NCBI GenBank assembly: GCA_037178855.1
Contig: JASJZC010000004.1
Span: 5,518,001 to 5,582,000 of the forward strand
Length of the DNA: 64,000 nucleotides
Reading direction: 5' to 3'
Source of the DNA: Oscheius sp. JU75
Lineage: Eukaryota; Nematoda; Chromadorea; Rhabditida; Rhabditidae
In this document: positions 24,893 through 35,249 of the stretch, one piece after another
Numbering within the stretch: the first letter of the stretch is position 1
How the letters are laid out: every line of letters begins with the position of its first letter
Translations under genes and position numbers: made by a program
Notes under the pieces: model-generated
Told to the model about the DNA's origin: nothing
The model's input: the letters and a program-made list of their open reading frames with translations, nothing else
Database searches by the model: none

Positions 24893-27062
24893 TCTGAGCA
24901 GGATATTTTGATAGAAAATGAACTGGATAGTACCTACTTTTTGGATTTTTATCTTTTTTATAGAAGCCACAGCGTGTAGAATGGCGGCCGCCTTCTTTTA
25001 CGAGGTTTGTGGCAGGTTCACGACACAAATACTATCTGGAAACTGAGCGAATTTAAAAAAGGAAAAAGTAAGAGAAGAATCAAAAGTGAAGAATAGTGGT
25101 TTCCCGCCAAGTTTACAAACTAGCTCAACAAAAATAAAACGGCGGCAAATACGGTCTCTGTTTGAAAAAATTTCCTGATGAATCGTTGTTTTCCATTATT
25201 TTTTTTGGCCAAAACACCTGCTAGTGGCGTGTTTTCGACAAATTTATTGGTGTAGGATAAAAGCAGAATATTGTTTGGGTAAGAACATAAGTAAAAAGGG
25301 GTGAAATGATTGAAAAATGGGTGAGATTCATGGTTTTCCATCTGCTCGCTTGGTTCCTCATTTCATCACATTTGCCTTAATGAAATGTTGGATTTTACAG
25401 GTATGGAATTGTAAGGACTTGACCTGGGAAAAGGTAAAAGAAGCTGCAGGCAATTCTTTTCGCTATTTTCCCGTCCAGACTGCCCGCCAATAGCCTTCGC
25501 ACAGTTAGCTTCATTTCCGCACAAAATATGTGACGTTTTGGGAAAGAAAATGCTGTAAAAATCTAGGTAAGATGCACGAAAAAAGCGTCAGCCGTCTCTA
25601 CGGGACAGGGTAGAGTAGGAAATGCCTAAAGGTGACCTTCGATAACGTGTTACAACGAACTTTGATCTGTTGTAGGTACATTTACCAAGTAGTTAACAAA
25701 GAAAAGTACAATTTAGATAAAAATTACGAAAGTAATGAAAGGCGACTCATGGACTTTCCGATTCCTATGCTTTGGGGCCGCTGAGCCAGAGAGGCCAGAG
25801 CGCAGAGAAGAAAAAAGGGCCGAGAGATCATGACGACCGGGGGAGGGGCAGTGCAAGAGTGCCGGCCCCAACATTCTAGAGAGACGCGAGAGAAAGTGGC
25901 ACAAGGCTATCAGTGTCCACCTCTCCCTTCAATTCGGCTGTTTGTAAAGAGAGTACAACTTGATCTATTGGTCGTTGTCCTTCTGGAGGAAGATTACTGG
26001 ATTTTGGTCTTTACTGGGAGTCAAAAGGGGCTGTTTGAATGAAAAAAATGGGGGTAAATGCTGGCGCTCATAGTGAAGGAAACTTCAGGCCATCTCTGAT
26101 GTAAGGTATTGGTGGTACTTCGAGAGGTGTCTCGACTCAGTTCTAAGAGTACGTCGCGGACATTTAGAGCATTTTCCTGTGATTTTCTCTCATTCTTTCG
26201 TTCTCAAAGTATGTTAATTGGATTCGGGAGGACTATATTTTTAACTTTTATTATATATTTTTTATTTTATGTTTTTCAAACTTGTAGAGCAGATCACGGG
26301 CTACCACTATGGTACCACAACTTGAGCGAGTTTCCCATACTGTTCCTCGCACAACTGACTTGTCATCTTGACTTGTCATCTTTGCTTCATAGCCACGGAC
26401 AAACAAACTAAGAAAAAATTCGACCACAGACACCATTGCGCTTTCATAGTTTGGGTCGTATTTACTAACCCTTTTCACAGCAAAAAAATACCTGCTCTTT
26501 TACCGTGTGATTATGAGATGGGATCGTTGCCCTATTTGCACATCATTTTCCTGTACCCCCCTTGCAGGAACAACAAAATCCGTCTTTTTTCGCTTTCCAT
26601 GTTCTTTCCAAATTCAAGCCTAAAGAAGCCCCCAGAACTTGGAAAGGGGTAAACCCTCTAAACCAGCTTAAAAATATTCCATTGTTTTCTCAATAGCGTA
26701 CTCTGCTCAAAAAAGCAGAAAAACGCTCTCTGACCAAAACCCCAAATCCAAAATAGGCTAATGAGCTCAGCGACCGTATCCTTTCCCTGTCTAGCAGGCA
26801 AACAACATCACTCATTAAAACGGGGCACTTTCCAATCGAGGAAAACGACTGAATATGTTTTTTGAACAGCAAGGCAGAGCAAATAGGAGAAAACTATCCA
26901 GAATTTCGAAAAGTTTCGCAAAAGAGCCCTAATCGCAAACACTTCATCCAAAAATAGGTTAGCGAAAGCAAAATAACGAGTTCATTAAAACGAGATACAG
27001 AAATACAGATGAGGTAGCAAGAGAGAGGGATTATTCGAGACCATACGGGTGAGAAATGTGCG
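24893..27062. promoter_or_regulatory. Region between akap-1 start and the 3' end of the C2-domain gene
   Basis: This contains the presumed akap-1 promoter (just above 24892) and the 3' flank of the next minus-strand gene. Short frames on both strands carry no recognisable domain. I see nothing else that I can support. Confidence 0.35.
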
Positions 27063-30000
27063 TTACTGGCGCCGTCCAAGACGATTCACGGCGTCGAGGA
27101 GCTCGTCCACGTCCTCCCTAAAAAAAGGCACAATGTGGTGACAGATTTCACAATCAGAAAACTGAAAGGAAAATTCGGAGAAAACAACCTACTTTAGTCG
27201 ATTTCGCAAGGCTTCAGTCGAGACGGCTCTGATAAATCGAGGCGGCGTGACGGATCGTGGACGACGGTAGGGAACGTAAGGCTCGTCTACGGGCAGTTCG
27301 GGCTGCAAAGTATATTTTGTTGGCTAGATAGAAGGAAAAAAGGTACCTCGACTAGCCTATTACTATGGAAAGAGAACTGGGAGCTGCGAGAAGCTGTCAC
27401 TCTTTCAATCCCGCTGCTAGAAGTAGTCGCAATGGGTATGAAGGGCTGCACATCGAGGGAGAGCTGAAAAGGGACAGTTCAAAAACCAAAAGATGCTGTT
27501 CGCCTTCTATTGATCACTGAAATTTGAACCAATAAGAAAAAAAACGGGTCTTTGGGCAAAAATTTGGCTTCACCTTACCCTACGAAAGCTCTCAAAGACT
27601 CATGAGCATGTGGCTATTGACAGATTTCGATTTTTTTTTTCGAGCATGTGGCGAAGAAATGACTAATCAGAGACTGGTACAGGGACTGTGAAAGTAGAGC
27701 ATAGTCATGTACAATCAGACTAAGATAGAGAATTTCCATTTTATAGAACTAACAATTGTAGTCGTAAGTACTGGAGCAAAAATAGTATGTTCTCCAGAAT
27801 CGCCCTAGTGCGTGAGAACCCCATATCACTGTTTTTCCCCGGTACTATCCAATATGTTAAGAAAGAAAAAAAAAAAGCCAATTTCTATGGATAACAAAAA
27901 CTGAAGAACCTACGGTAATTGTGCTGGCTCCTGAAGCATTGCCGGACGTTAGAGATATCTCAAATTCGGACTCATCAAAGTTCTTCAGAGGACTGACAAG
28001 CGTGACCACTCCGATCGGGGCTATCTGAACGGAAATTAGTATTTTATGACTTAATAAAAGAGCTACCTGTTCTCCGACCTTGTTAAGGATCTTGATCAGG
28101 ACATTTCCTCTTTCCGAGCTGATTACGAACTTCCCGGTCCAGTTCCAGCTGAAAGTTTAGTATTATCCCGCCAAAAAGGACCGAAACTTACTTTGGATTG
28201 CAACTCGGGGGAGCTATTGTGGACATGATCTGTTCTTCTCGACCCAGAACCTGGATGAAAGCGGAAGGGGATGTCCAGTGACCGTTTCTGTCCTGTACTT
28301 GGGGCAGATTTCTCGCCGAGTGGACTGTCAGCTCGAGCTGGAGAGCTCCGTGTCGTCGGGAAGAAGGCCTGGGATGGAAGTCCTGGGGCGCGAAGACGGA
28401 ATCCGTGTCACTGTGGACGTCTTCGACTACTGGACGACTGAAAATTTGATCGTTTGGGAAGGGAAATGGGTCATACGGATAGTCTGTCGTCTTGTTACCA
28501 GCTGAATTAGGCAAATTTCGCTATTAGTCTCGGTTTTTGTTTTTCTCGACTACCCACGCTGTCATTTTCCATCTGGGTATGCTAACGGTACTTTGACTGT
28601 TTGGCGACAGAGACATGCTGCGGCTTCCTAATGTGTCCAAATTACAATTCTTCTTTTCAAAATTCAAGCTAAAATTCGGTACTTTGTCTATTTTAGATCA
28701 GCAGCGTGCGACAGGTTTTGTTGTCATCCCTATCTCGAACAGTTCTCCCTGAATTCTGTACCCCTATCCTTTCTGTCAACCATTTCCCACCTAATCCTAA
28801 GCGTGTTATTTCCTAATCACGCCAACTTCCCCCCTAGTTTTTCAGGTGGCCTATTCTTGCCGAATCCTGTCTACCTTTATTCTTTCTCCAGCTCGGGTGC
28901 TTTCTCATCTTATCAGTGCCGAAGCAGCCTCTATTTTTTGCCTTAATAAAAGAGCTACCTGTTCTCCGACCTTGTTAAGGATCTTGATCAACCTATTTAG
29001 CCTGTTTCTATCAAGGTCCACCCACTGTCTACCCTACTTCGTCTGTCACGATACCAACCCTGAAGTAAGAAGTAACAATTCTTCGGAGGAATTAGGACTG
29101 GGATAGCGTTAATACTGTCGTGGTAGCTCGACTGGAGTGAAATCTTATATACTGAAAACCTCACCTTCTGACAGCCTGATGCGAATTGACCGACGAATTC
29201 TCAATGCGCAAAGAAATAGGATGGTCCATAACTGGTCGATGATTCAGATGATTAGTGTGGTCTTAAGTACCAATTTTTTTGGGTTGAAAAATATCTAAAC
29301 CTGTGATAGAATGGGCAGAAGAGGTTCTGGATCTGAGAACGGCTTTCGGGATGTAGATGACGGGTCCAGTCGGCCGACTATTCTCCTCGTCCTCCCCGAG
29401 CGAATGTGACCGACATCTGGAGGCGCTTCTGGACCGGGTTCTGCGGGCTGGCTGTCTAAAAAAAAGTTGGTCTTTTGCCATGGAATTGGAGGAACTCTTC
29501 TTTGACGCTAAACGTCTCATCCAGCGTGGTGGTCTTTCTCAGATCGGCCAAGATCTCTGCCACTCGAACGTTACGACTTCCCAGCTCGATCGACAGCTGA
29601 AAAGTTTGGCATTTGACTGCGCCTCTGTCATTATGTCAAACGTCTAAACTGTCAGTGTAAACTAGAGACTCATCTAAGGTTTCAGAACCGGACTAGGAAT
29701 AGAAAATGGACAGCTTGATAGTCTGTCAGCAGCTGGCATCTTGGCAAATAAGACTGGAACATGTAGACGAGAACAACAGTAGAAAAGACGAACAGCAAGA
29801 CAAATATATATGTCTTACTGTTCGTCTTTGTAGGTCCGGGATGAACTGGACGTTCATTGACTAAAGAATTTGCGAAAAGTATACTGAAATTTTAGGCGAG
29901 CAGTCCAATTCGAAAAGTGCGCATTTTATCGGATTTCGAGGGAAATCAATAGCAAAAGAACAACTCTGACAGATATGCTTATTAGATTGACTGATAGAGC

Positions 30001-31238
30001 CGGTGTCAGAGACCAACGTTTTTAACAGAAAGCTGAAAAGACGTTGGCAGATAGAGTAAGATGGACGTCTTGACAAATTGTGACAGGAAGAGACCAAATG
30101 GTTGACAGACTGACACAGGGAAGGAATGTGATTACAGAAACTGACTGGAACAATGTTACGTTGACAGAAACATGATGAATGAATGACATTTTGACAGACG
30201 ACTTTATGACTTGTTCTTTCTAACTTTATGGCGCTGGTACATGCCCGAAAAAGAGGAACAACTTACTGAAACCCGTCCAGCAAAGTCGTTCCCTGTCATT
30301 GTGCAGTCCCTACTGATTCGAAACGGAGGCGCGAGCAGCTCTGACAGATGAACTGTAGCTCTGGCCACGTGTTTCATCGTTTTCCTCTAAAATCCATACT
30401 TCCAAAAATAAGTACAAAGCCATACATCAGTCGGAAGTTGCGGAGCTGCCGTCACGGCACTCAGGGCAATTTGTATCGTGGACTGTTCCCATTTATCGAT
30501 CAGATCCGAGTCTAGCTCAATTGGGAAGACCTTCTTGTGCTTGAAAGTGATCTGATCCACGGGTCGACCAAGACAGGAACTGTCTCCGTTGGCCAGAACT
30601 TCTCGGTCGAGCTGGGCGTTTCCTCTGACCGGTTTTGGGACTTTGTAGCTGAGCTTAAATCTGAAGGAGAGGAGGCGGTTATCGTGACAGAGTAATCTCG
30701 TTTTCTATGGTAACCATTGAAAGTTCGCTCATGCACTATTGTCATAGTGTTTTCTGGAACTTCACCATTTGGATTTTTGGATTTTTGACCAGAAAATACT
30801 GAATGTGACATGCCAAAAACCAAAAAGATACCTAGAAACCTAGTGCAAAAAAAGCTAAAAACTTGTGCTGCTTGCTCACGAAAGAGCACACTCCCGTAAT
30901 TGCCTTCTAGAGGATTTTTCTGGCTCAAAAGCCGTTCATTTCGAGCTCTTCTACGAGCAAAGTCTTTTCATTATCAAACACGACTCGTTCCTTTACCACC
31001 TTTTGATCCAAGCCGGAAAAAAAAACTCACCCAGACAGTTCTCCTCTAGCTGACAGCACGTCTATAAGCGCACTCCTCCGGTCGAGTATCACATGGTCAA
31101 TTTTGACGATTAGAAAGTTGACATAGCGCTTGATACTGGCCAGGCTCGTTTCATCTAAGCTTACTTTTTACTGATGATATAAAAAGAGAACAAACCTTCA
31201 GATTCCGTGCTTGATAGTCGAGTAATTCGGCGAGCCAT
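27063..31238 (-). CDS. C2-domain protein, 12 exons, 514 aa
   Basis: Exons (minus order) 31196-31238, 31031-31154, 30426-30660, 30267-30386, 29514-29596, 29301-29455, 28192-28501, 28067-28148, 27914-28024, 27347-27463, 27193-27302 and 27063-27117 total 1545 nt in one frame. The N-terminal part (IKRYVNFLIVKIDHVILDRR, FKLSYKVPKP, HKKVFPIELDSDLIDKWEQ) has a beta-rich C2-like pattern. A middle R/S-rich segment follows. The second half holds a clearer C2 domain (LQLELTVHSARNLPQV, SCNPNWNWTGKF, GNVLIKILNKVGEQ). The tail ends EALRNRLK, EDVDELLDAVNRLGRRQ. C2 domains bind membranes or proteins. A link to ciliary C2CD3-like proteins is possible but not shown. Exact family unknown to me. Confidence 0.8.
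28050..28098. repeat. 49-bp segment spanning a splice donor, duplicated at 28942-28990
   Basis: These 49 bases cover the donor and part of the exon at 28067-28148. They recur without a mismatch at 28942-28990, in the large intron (28502-29300) of the same gene and in the same orientation. The outside flanks differ. Confidence 0.95.
28942..28990. repeat. Second copy of the 49-bp duplication
   Basis: This is an exact direct copy of 28050-28098. It carries a donor-like site but only part of an exon and is probably not used. Confidence 0.95.
29784..29829. repeat. Near-perfect palindrome: 19-bp stem, 8-nt AT loop
   Basis: AAAGACGAACAGCAAGACA (29784-29802) pairs with 29811-29829 with one mismatch across AATATATA. 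It lies in an intron of the C2-domain gene. Confidence 0.9.
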
Positions 31239-32006
31239 GGGCACTTAAATAAGCCGGTGTGACTAGACAATTAGCACAAGCACAAACGACATAATTACTG
31301 GGCTAGACGACCACAATACTTAATAATTAGAGCCGTGTTTAGTCTTAATTTATAAGAATTCTCTTTAACGAATGTACAGACACAATTACATAAATACAAG
31401 GCACTATAAATAGAAAGAAAGTTTGTGACAGCGAGGATGGAGACAGTGGGAGGGGGTTTAAGTAGAAAGAGACGAGACAGAATCGGCATCAGGCAGATCG
31501 TCATCGTTTTGGATGGGCTGTTGAGGAGAGATGGCCAGTTGTGAACATGTCCACTCTAGAATTGACGGCGAGAAGGTGATTTCGGTAGCTACCGCCTCTG
31601 CCTGGAAAATGGAAGTTTTTTTTGACTGAGAAGGGGGTAAAATTTATGAAACTTTGGATTGAAGTCAGGGAAAAATCGGACATAATCCACGGAAATATGG
31701 GTGAAATTCACAAGGGATTGGCCAGAAACAGTTCAAACTAAACTAAAAACGGTCTCAGGTGCTGTTAGTGCGCAAAGCGCGTTTCTTTTGTGGTTTCTAA
31801 CCAAATTCATTTCAGCTGTTATAATTGCTTATTTGAAACTTTTCTGCTTACTTGTAAAGGTCTGTAAGCGCTCAAAGTTGCTACCTATCAATTTTCTCTG
31901 CTGTCATGATCAGAAACGACCATTATATTGTTTTTTTCTTTCTCGAAACTGTATTAAATAAGGTAAAACTCACGTGAATACGCTGTGCTCCATCCTCTGG
32001 ACACCG
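31239..32006. promoter_or_regulatory. C2-gene promoter and Spinster 3' region, possible alternative terminal exon
   Basis: The stretch just above 31238 is the likely promoter of the C2-domain gene. At about 31458-31603 the minus strand has an acceptor TTTTCCAG followed by an open frame (AEAVATEITFSPS... ending DADSVSSLST, stop 31458-31460). A donor-like GTAGAG lies in the last Spinster exon (after EEPELS) in matching phase. This could be an alternative C-terminus of the transporter. Confidence 0.35.
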
Positions 32007-34616
32007 TCAGCTGGTGGCCTCTACCGACAGTTCTGGCTCCTCACCGCTATATCGGCGAACATTCGAGATGAGCGTCTGCACGTCGTCTTCTTCTTCCTCA
32101 TAGTCCGCTGATTCGGCTAGATATATTGTATTATCAAAAAAAGAACTAACTGTATTGCGAGAGACGCGCCGCCCGGATGTCGTCGACCATGTAGAACGAG
32201 GTCCAAAGGTAGAATCCGCCGCTGATCACGAGCAAAAACGGCGGCAACAGGAGACTTTCTTGAAGGGCGAAGTAGCGAGCCGCGTAGGACGGGTTATTGC
32301 CTAAAAATTCATTAGTTTTTCGGCTACTCATCTCGCTGGTCAATCACCCTTTTGGAGCTAAAAAACTTGTAAAACTGTCTACTTCACACGATTGAAATTT
32401 TTGAAAAAGTTAACCACCCACGGGAATCGGACCTGGGTCGTGTGGTTCGAGAGCGGCGTCTCTTATTAAACTTTCCACTATAATTTTGAAGGGCTGTAAC
32501 TTTTTTCACGGACCGAAACGTCTAAATATAGTTGCATTGTCTTGCTCAGCTGATAAAAACCACAAAAATGCTACTTCGCAAATAAGTTAACCCCGTACGG
32601 GATCGAACCCCTTGTCTCTTGCATCCAACCCCTGATTATCTACGATCGGCCACGTACAGACGGCTCCGATACCCGCACAAACCTCGAATAGTGTCGGAAA
32701 GCATTCCAATAATGTAGGGCGAGGCAGCATCACCGAAAAGGTGGGACAGCAGGGTTTGAATTGCTGTTGCTGTAGCTCGTCGGTTGGCCACAATCACGCT
32801 CTGAAACCATTTTTTTCAAAGCAAAACGAACAAAGAAATACCATTAAAATGTCCATGTTGATGGCCCAGTTGAGACACATTGCCGTGACGGCGAAAAAGA
32901 GTAGGGTCTGCAAATCTAGATTACGAAATTAAAGGAATAGTCTTACCCAAGCAATGATAATATTGTGACGGGCTACGAGGAGACAAGTGTAGAGGAAGGG
33001 CACACCAAGAATGGAGCCGATGGCACAGACGTGAGCTTCAGCGCAAGGATTGACCGGTAGACCCCATCGGCCTTCTCTCCAAGCCTAAAAAGACATGGTT
33101 ATGAATTCTAGTTTAGTGTTAGGAGCCGCTATTTTGTGCTACCATTCTTTGAGATCGGCGTATACTATTCTAGACACTATAGAAAGAACGTACTGCCGAG
33201 GTGACTGATCCCAGAACTACTCCTACAACTCCAGCCAGACAAGTTATGACGCCGAAGACGAGGGATACACTGAAGTTTTGCTGTTTTTTTTCGAAAAAGA
33301 GGACTTACTGAGCCATATCTGCTGAGCTCGGCGCCATTCCTTTCTGCATGGCATAGGCATAGCCAACAAAGTTCGGTGTCCACCAGCTCAGAGCTCCGAC
33401 GGCAAAGACGACGCACGTAAATCCGACACAGATTGTTCTGTAGGTCTTCCTAGAAGTGGTTTTTGTGGCACAAACTAGGCGGAACTTACACATCCTTGAG
33501 ATAGCAGAGATCTTGATAGAGGGTGCTTGGCTCCAGCTCGGCGTGTTCAATCTGTCCCCGGGCTGGCTCCTCCAAGAAGACGAGCATGGCAACCAGGCAT
33601 ATTACTCCAATTAGGGGCGTGAACCTGAAAAAAAAAATAAAAATTCGGCACAATCGATAACTCCATTTACACCACTTCATCTAGGGGTAGAGGATATCAG
33701 TCCATGACTTTCCATGAAAACGTTGGAAAATGTCTTTCAGAATACTTTTTCAATCTATAGGTTTAATTTTATTACCCCGACATTCTTTTTAACACGAATT
33801 TCACTGTTCGCTAAAACTTCTGAATAACTTGTAAACGTGCCAAACCGGTTCTAGTCTATCGATTCGCCATGCTTACTGTAAAAGTTTGTTTTTTCCTTAA
33901 TTTTTCCTAGTCATATGGGCAAAAAAGGGTATGATCACTGACCTGACGCCACCTTGCCATGACTCAGTCCACAGTGCAAAGTAGGAGCCTCCCACGTAGC
34001 CGAGACCGCTGCCCACGGGAACCGCAAAGTAGAAAATCATCAGAACGGTGCTTCGAGCTCGTCCTTTGAACAGATCCGCGATAATTGTGGGGGCTACGGT
34101 TGAGTAGGAGGCCTCACCGATCCCGACAAGGCCTCGGAAGAAGAGAAAGAGGTAGAAGTGCTGAAATTTTAATGAGAATGGCCGTGAACATAGCCTACGT
34201 TTCGACCGACGATGGTGGAAAGAAGGACAGCCACGATCCAGAAGGTAAGACCGATGCTCATGATGAGTTTGCGGCTGAATCGGTCACCGAGGTAGCCGCA
34301 GATCGGAGCGAAGAGCATGTAGAAGACGATGAACATTGTCTTAAATAGGGATGCAAGGTAGAAATGCCAAAAAAAAACCTGCATCAATCCGGCCTCCTGA
34401 TCGTTAATGGTGAAATATTCCTGCAGTCTGGTCAGGACTCCAGCGATTGTGAACCGATCCATGTAGTTGAGCAGATTTACGGTCAGCAGGATGACGACGG
34501 CCACGTTTTTCTTCTTGCAACAGCCTGTAATTCTAGTTTTCTTGACCAAAAAAACTGTAACTGGCCAGTCTGTCCTTCGGTCTCGAGCGCAACTCCTTCG
34601 ACTCTTTCCTCCCCAT
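32007..34616 (-). CDS. Spinster-like MFS transporter (SPNS family), 12 exons, 497 aa
   Basis: Exons (minus order) 34562-34616, 34379-34524, 34199-34339, 33943-34160, 33490-33624, 33309-33449, 33194-33269, 32947-33084, 32842-32907, 32683-32800, 32151-32300 and 32007-32116 total 1494 nt in one frame. The start [10 protein letters not shown] is reached by a 37-nt intron. Hallmarks: [15 protein letters not shown] (TM1), [15 protein letters not shown] (MFS motif A), [18 protein letters not shown] (TM4-5), [13 protein letters not shown], and about 12 hydrophobic segments. The tail is acidic ([11 protein letters not shown]). Spinster proteins are lysosomal or membrane exporters of lysolipids and sphingoid lipids; C. 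elegans has several spin genes. It is head-to-head with DPH1 across about 630 bp. Confidence 0.95.
32410..32470 (-). repeat. tRNA-like sequence, minus strand
   Basis: The minus strand contains AGGTCCGATTCCC, a B-box-like element, about 35 nt after a possible anticodon region. It lies in the Spinster intron 32301-32682. Flanking acceptor pairing is poor, so it is likely a pseudo-tRNA. Confidence 0.4.
32586..32656 (-). repeat. Second tRNA-like sequence in the same intron
   Basis: On the minus strand GGCCGATCGTAGATAATC leads to GGGGTTCGATCCC, a strong B-box match. CCCGTACGGGG follows. It is in the same Spinster intron as the preceding copy. Confidence 0.45.
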
Positions 34617-35249
34617 CTGTCTCCATTCACTAAATGGGGAAAATTAGCTTGGGAAAAGTAGAAAACAAGGAAAATAGTGAGAGAGACAGTGGAAAATAAG
34701 AGTGACTCCAAGAGACTCTCTTTTCCTTCCTATTTTTGGATTGACGCAATTTGGCCGCCGATTTGAAAGCAATTTATTCCTTTTTCACTCGTTTTCTGTC
34801 TATATTCTTATAATTTTTCCTTTATTTTCAGCTTAGTTTTTACGTAAAGAGACTTCCAAAACGGTGGTAGACAACAAGGAGGCTTTCGAGCAGTAAGTGC
34901 GGTGAAAATAGCGAAGCAACCTTTGTTCTTTTGTTGATTTTATCATCTTATAATCTTAGGAAAGCTAGAGAGACAGCTGTTGATCAGTGGAGAACAGAAT
35001 CATAAGAGAACCACCTTTATACTTCCAATTCCCAGAGATTTCCATGAAATTTGCTAAGGCTCGCAATGTTTTGCTTGCTCACGCATTTCAGTTTCAGGTC
35101 AAGAGTTTAAAGTTTACAGTTTGAGCGTTTGATGAAGAATAATCCCTTCTGAATCGTCCAGTGCCTTATCTTGCTAAAAATGATCATTTTCATTCTTTTT
35201 TCTTCTTCTCCTCTTCATTCCCATCAAAACGAACATATTTTCAGGTAGA
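34617..35249. promoter_or_regulatory. Divergent promoter region of Spinster and DPH1
   Basis: The two genes start away from each other within 633 bp. An apparent 5' exon for DPH1 lies at about 34832-34891 (acceptor TTTTCAG, donor GCA|GTAAGT). It has no usable ATG in frame, so it is probably 5' UTR. The acceptor TTTTCAG at 35238-35244 precedes the DPH1 start by 5 nt. Confidence 0.5.
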
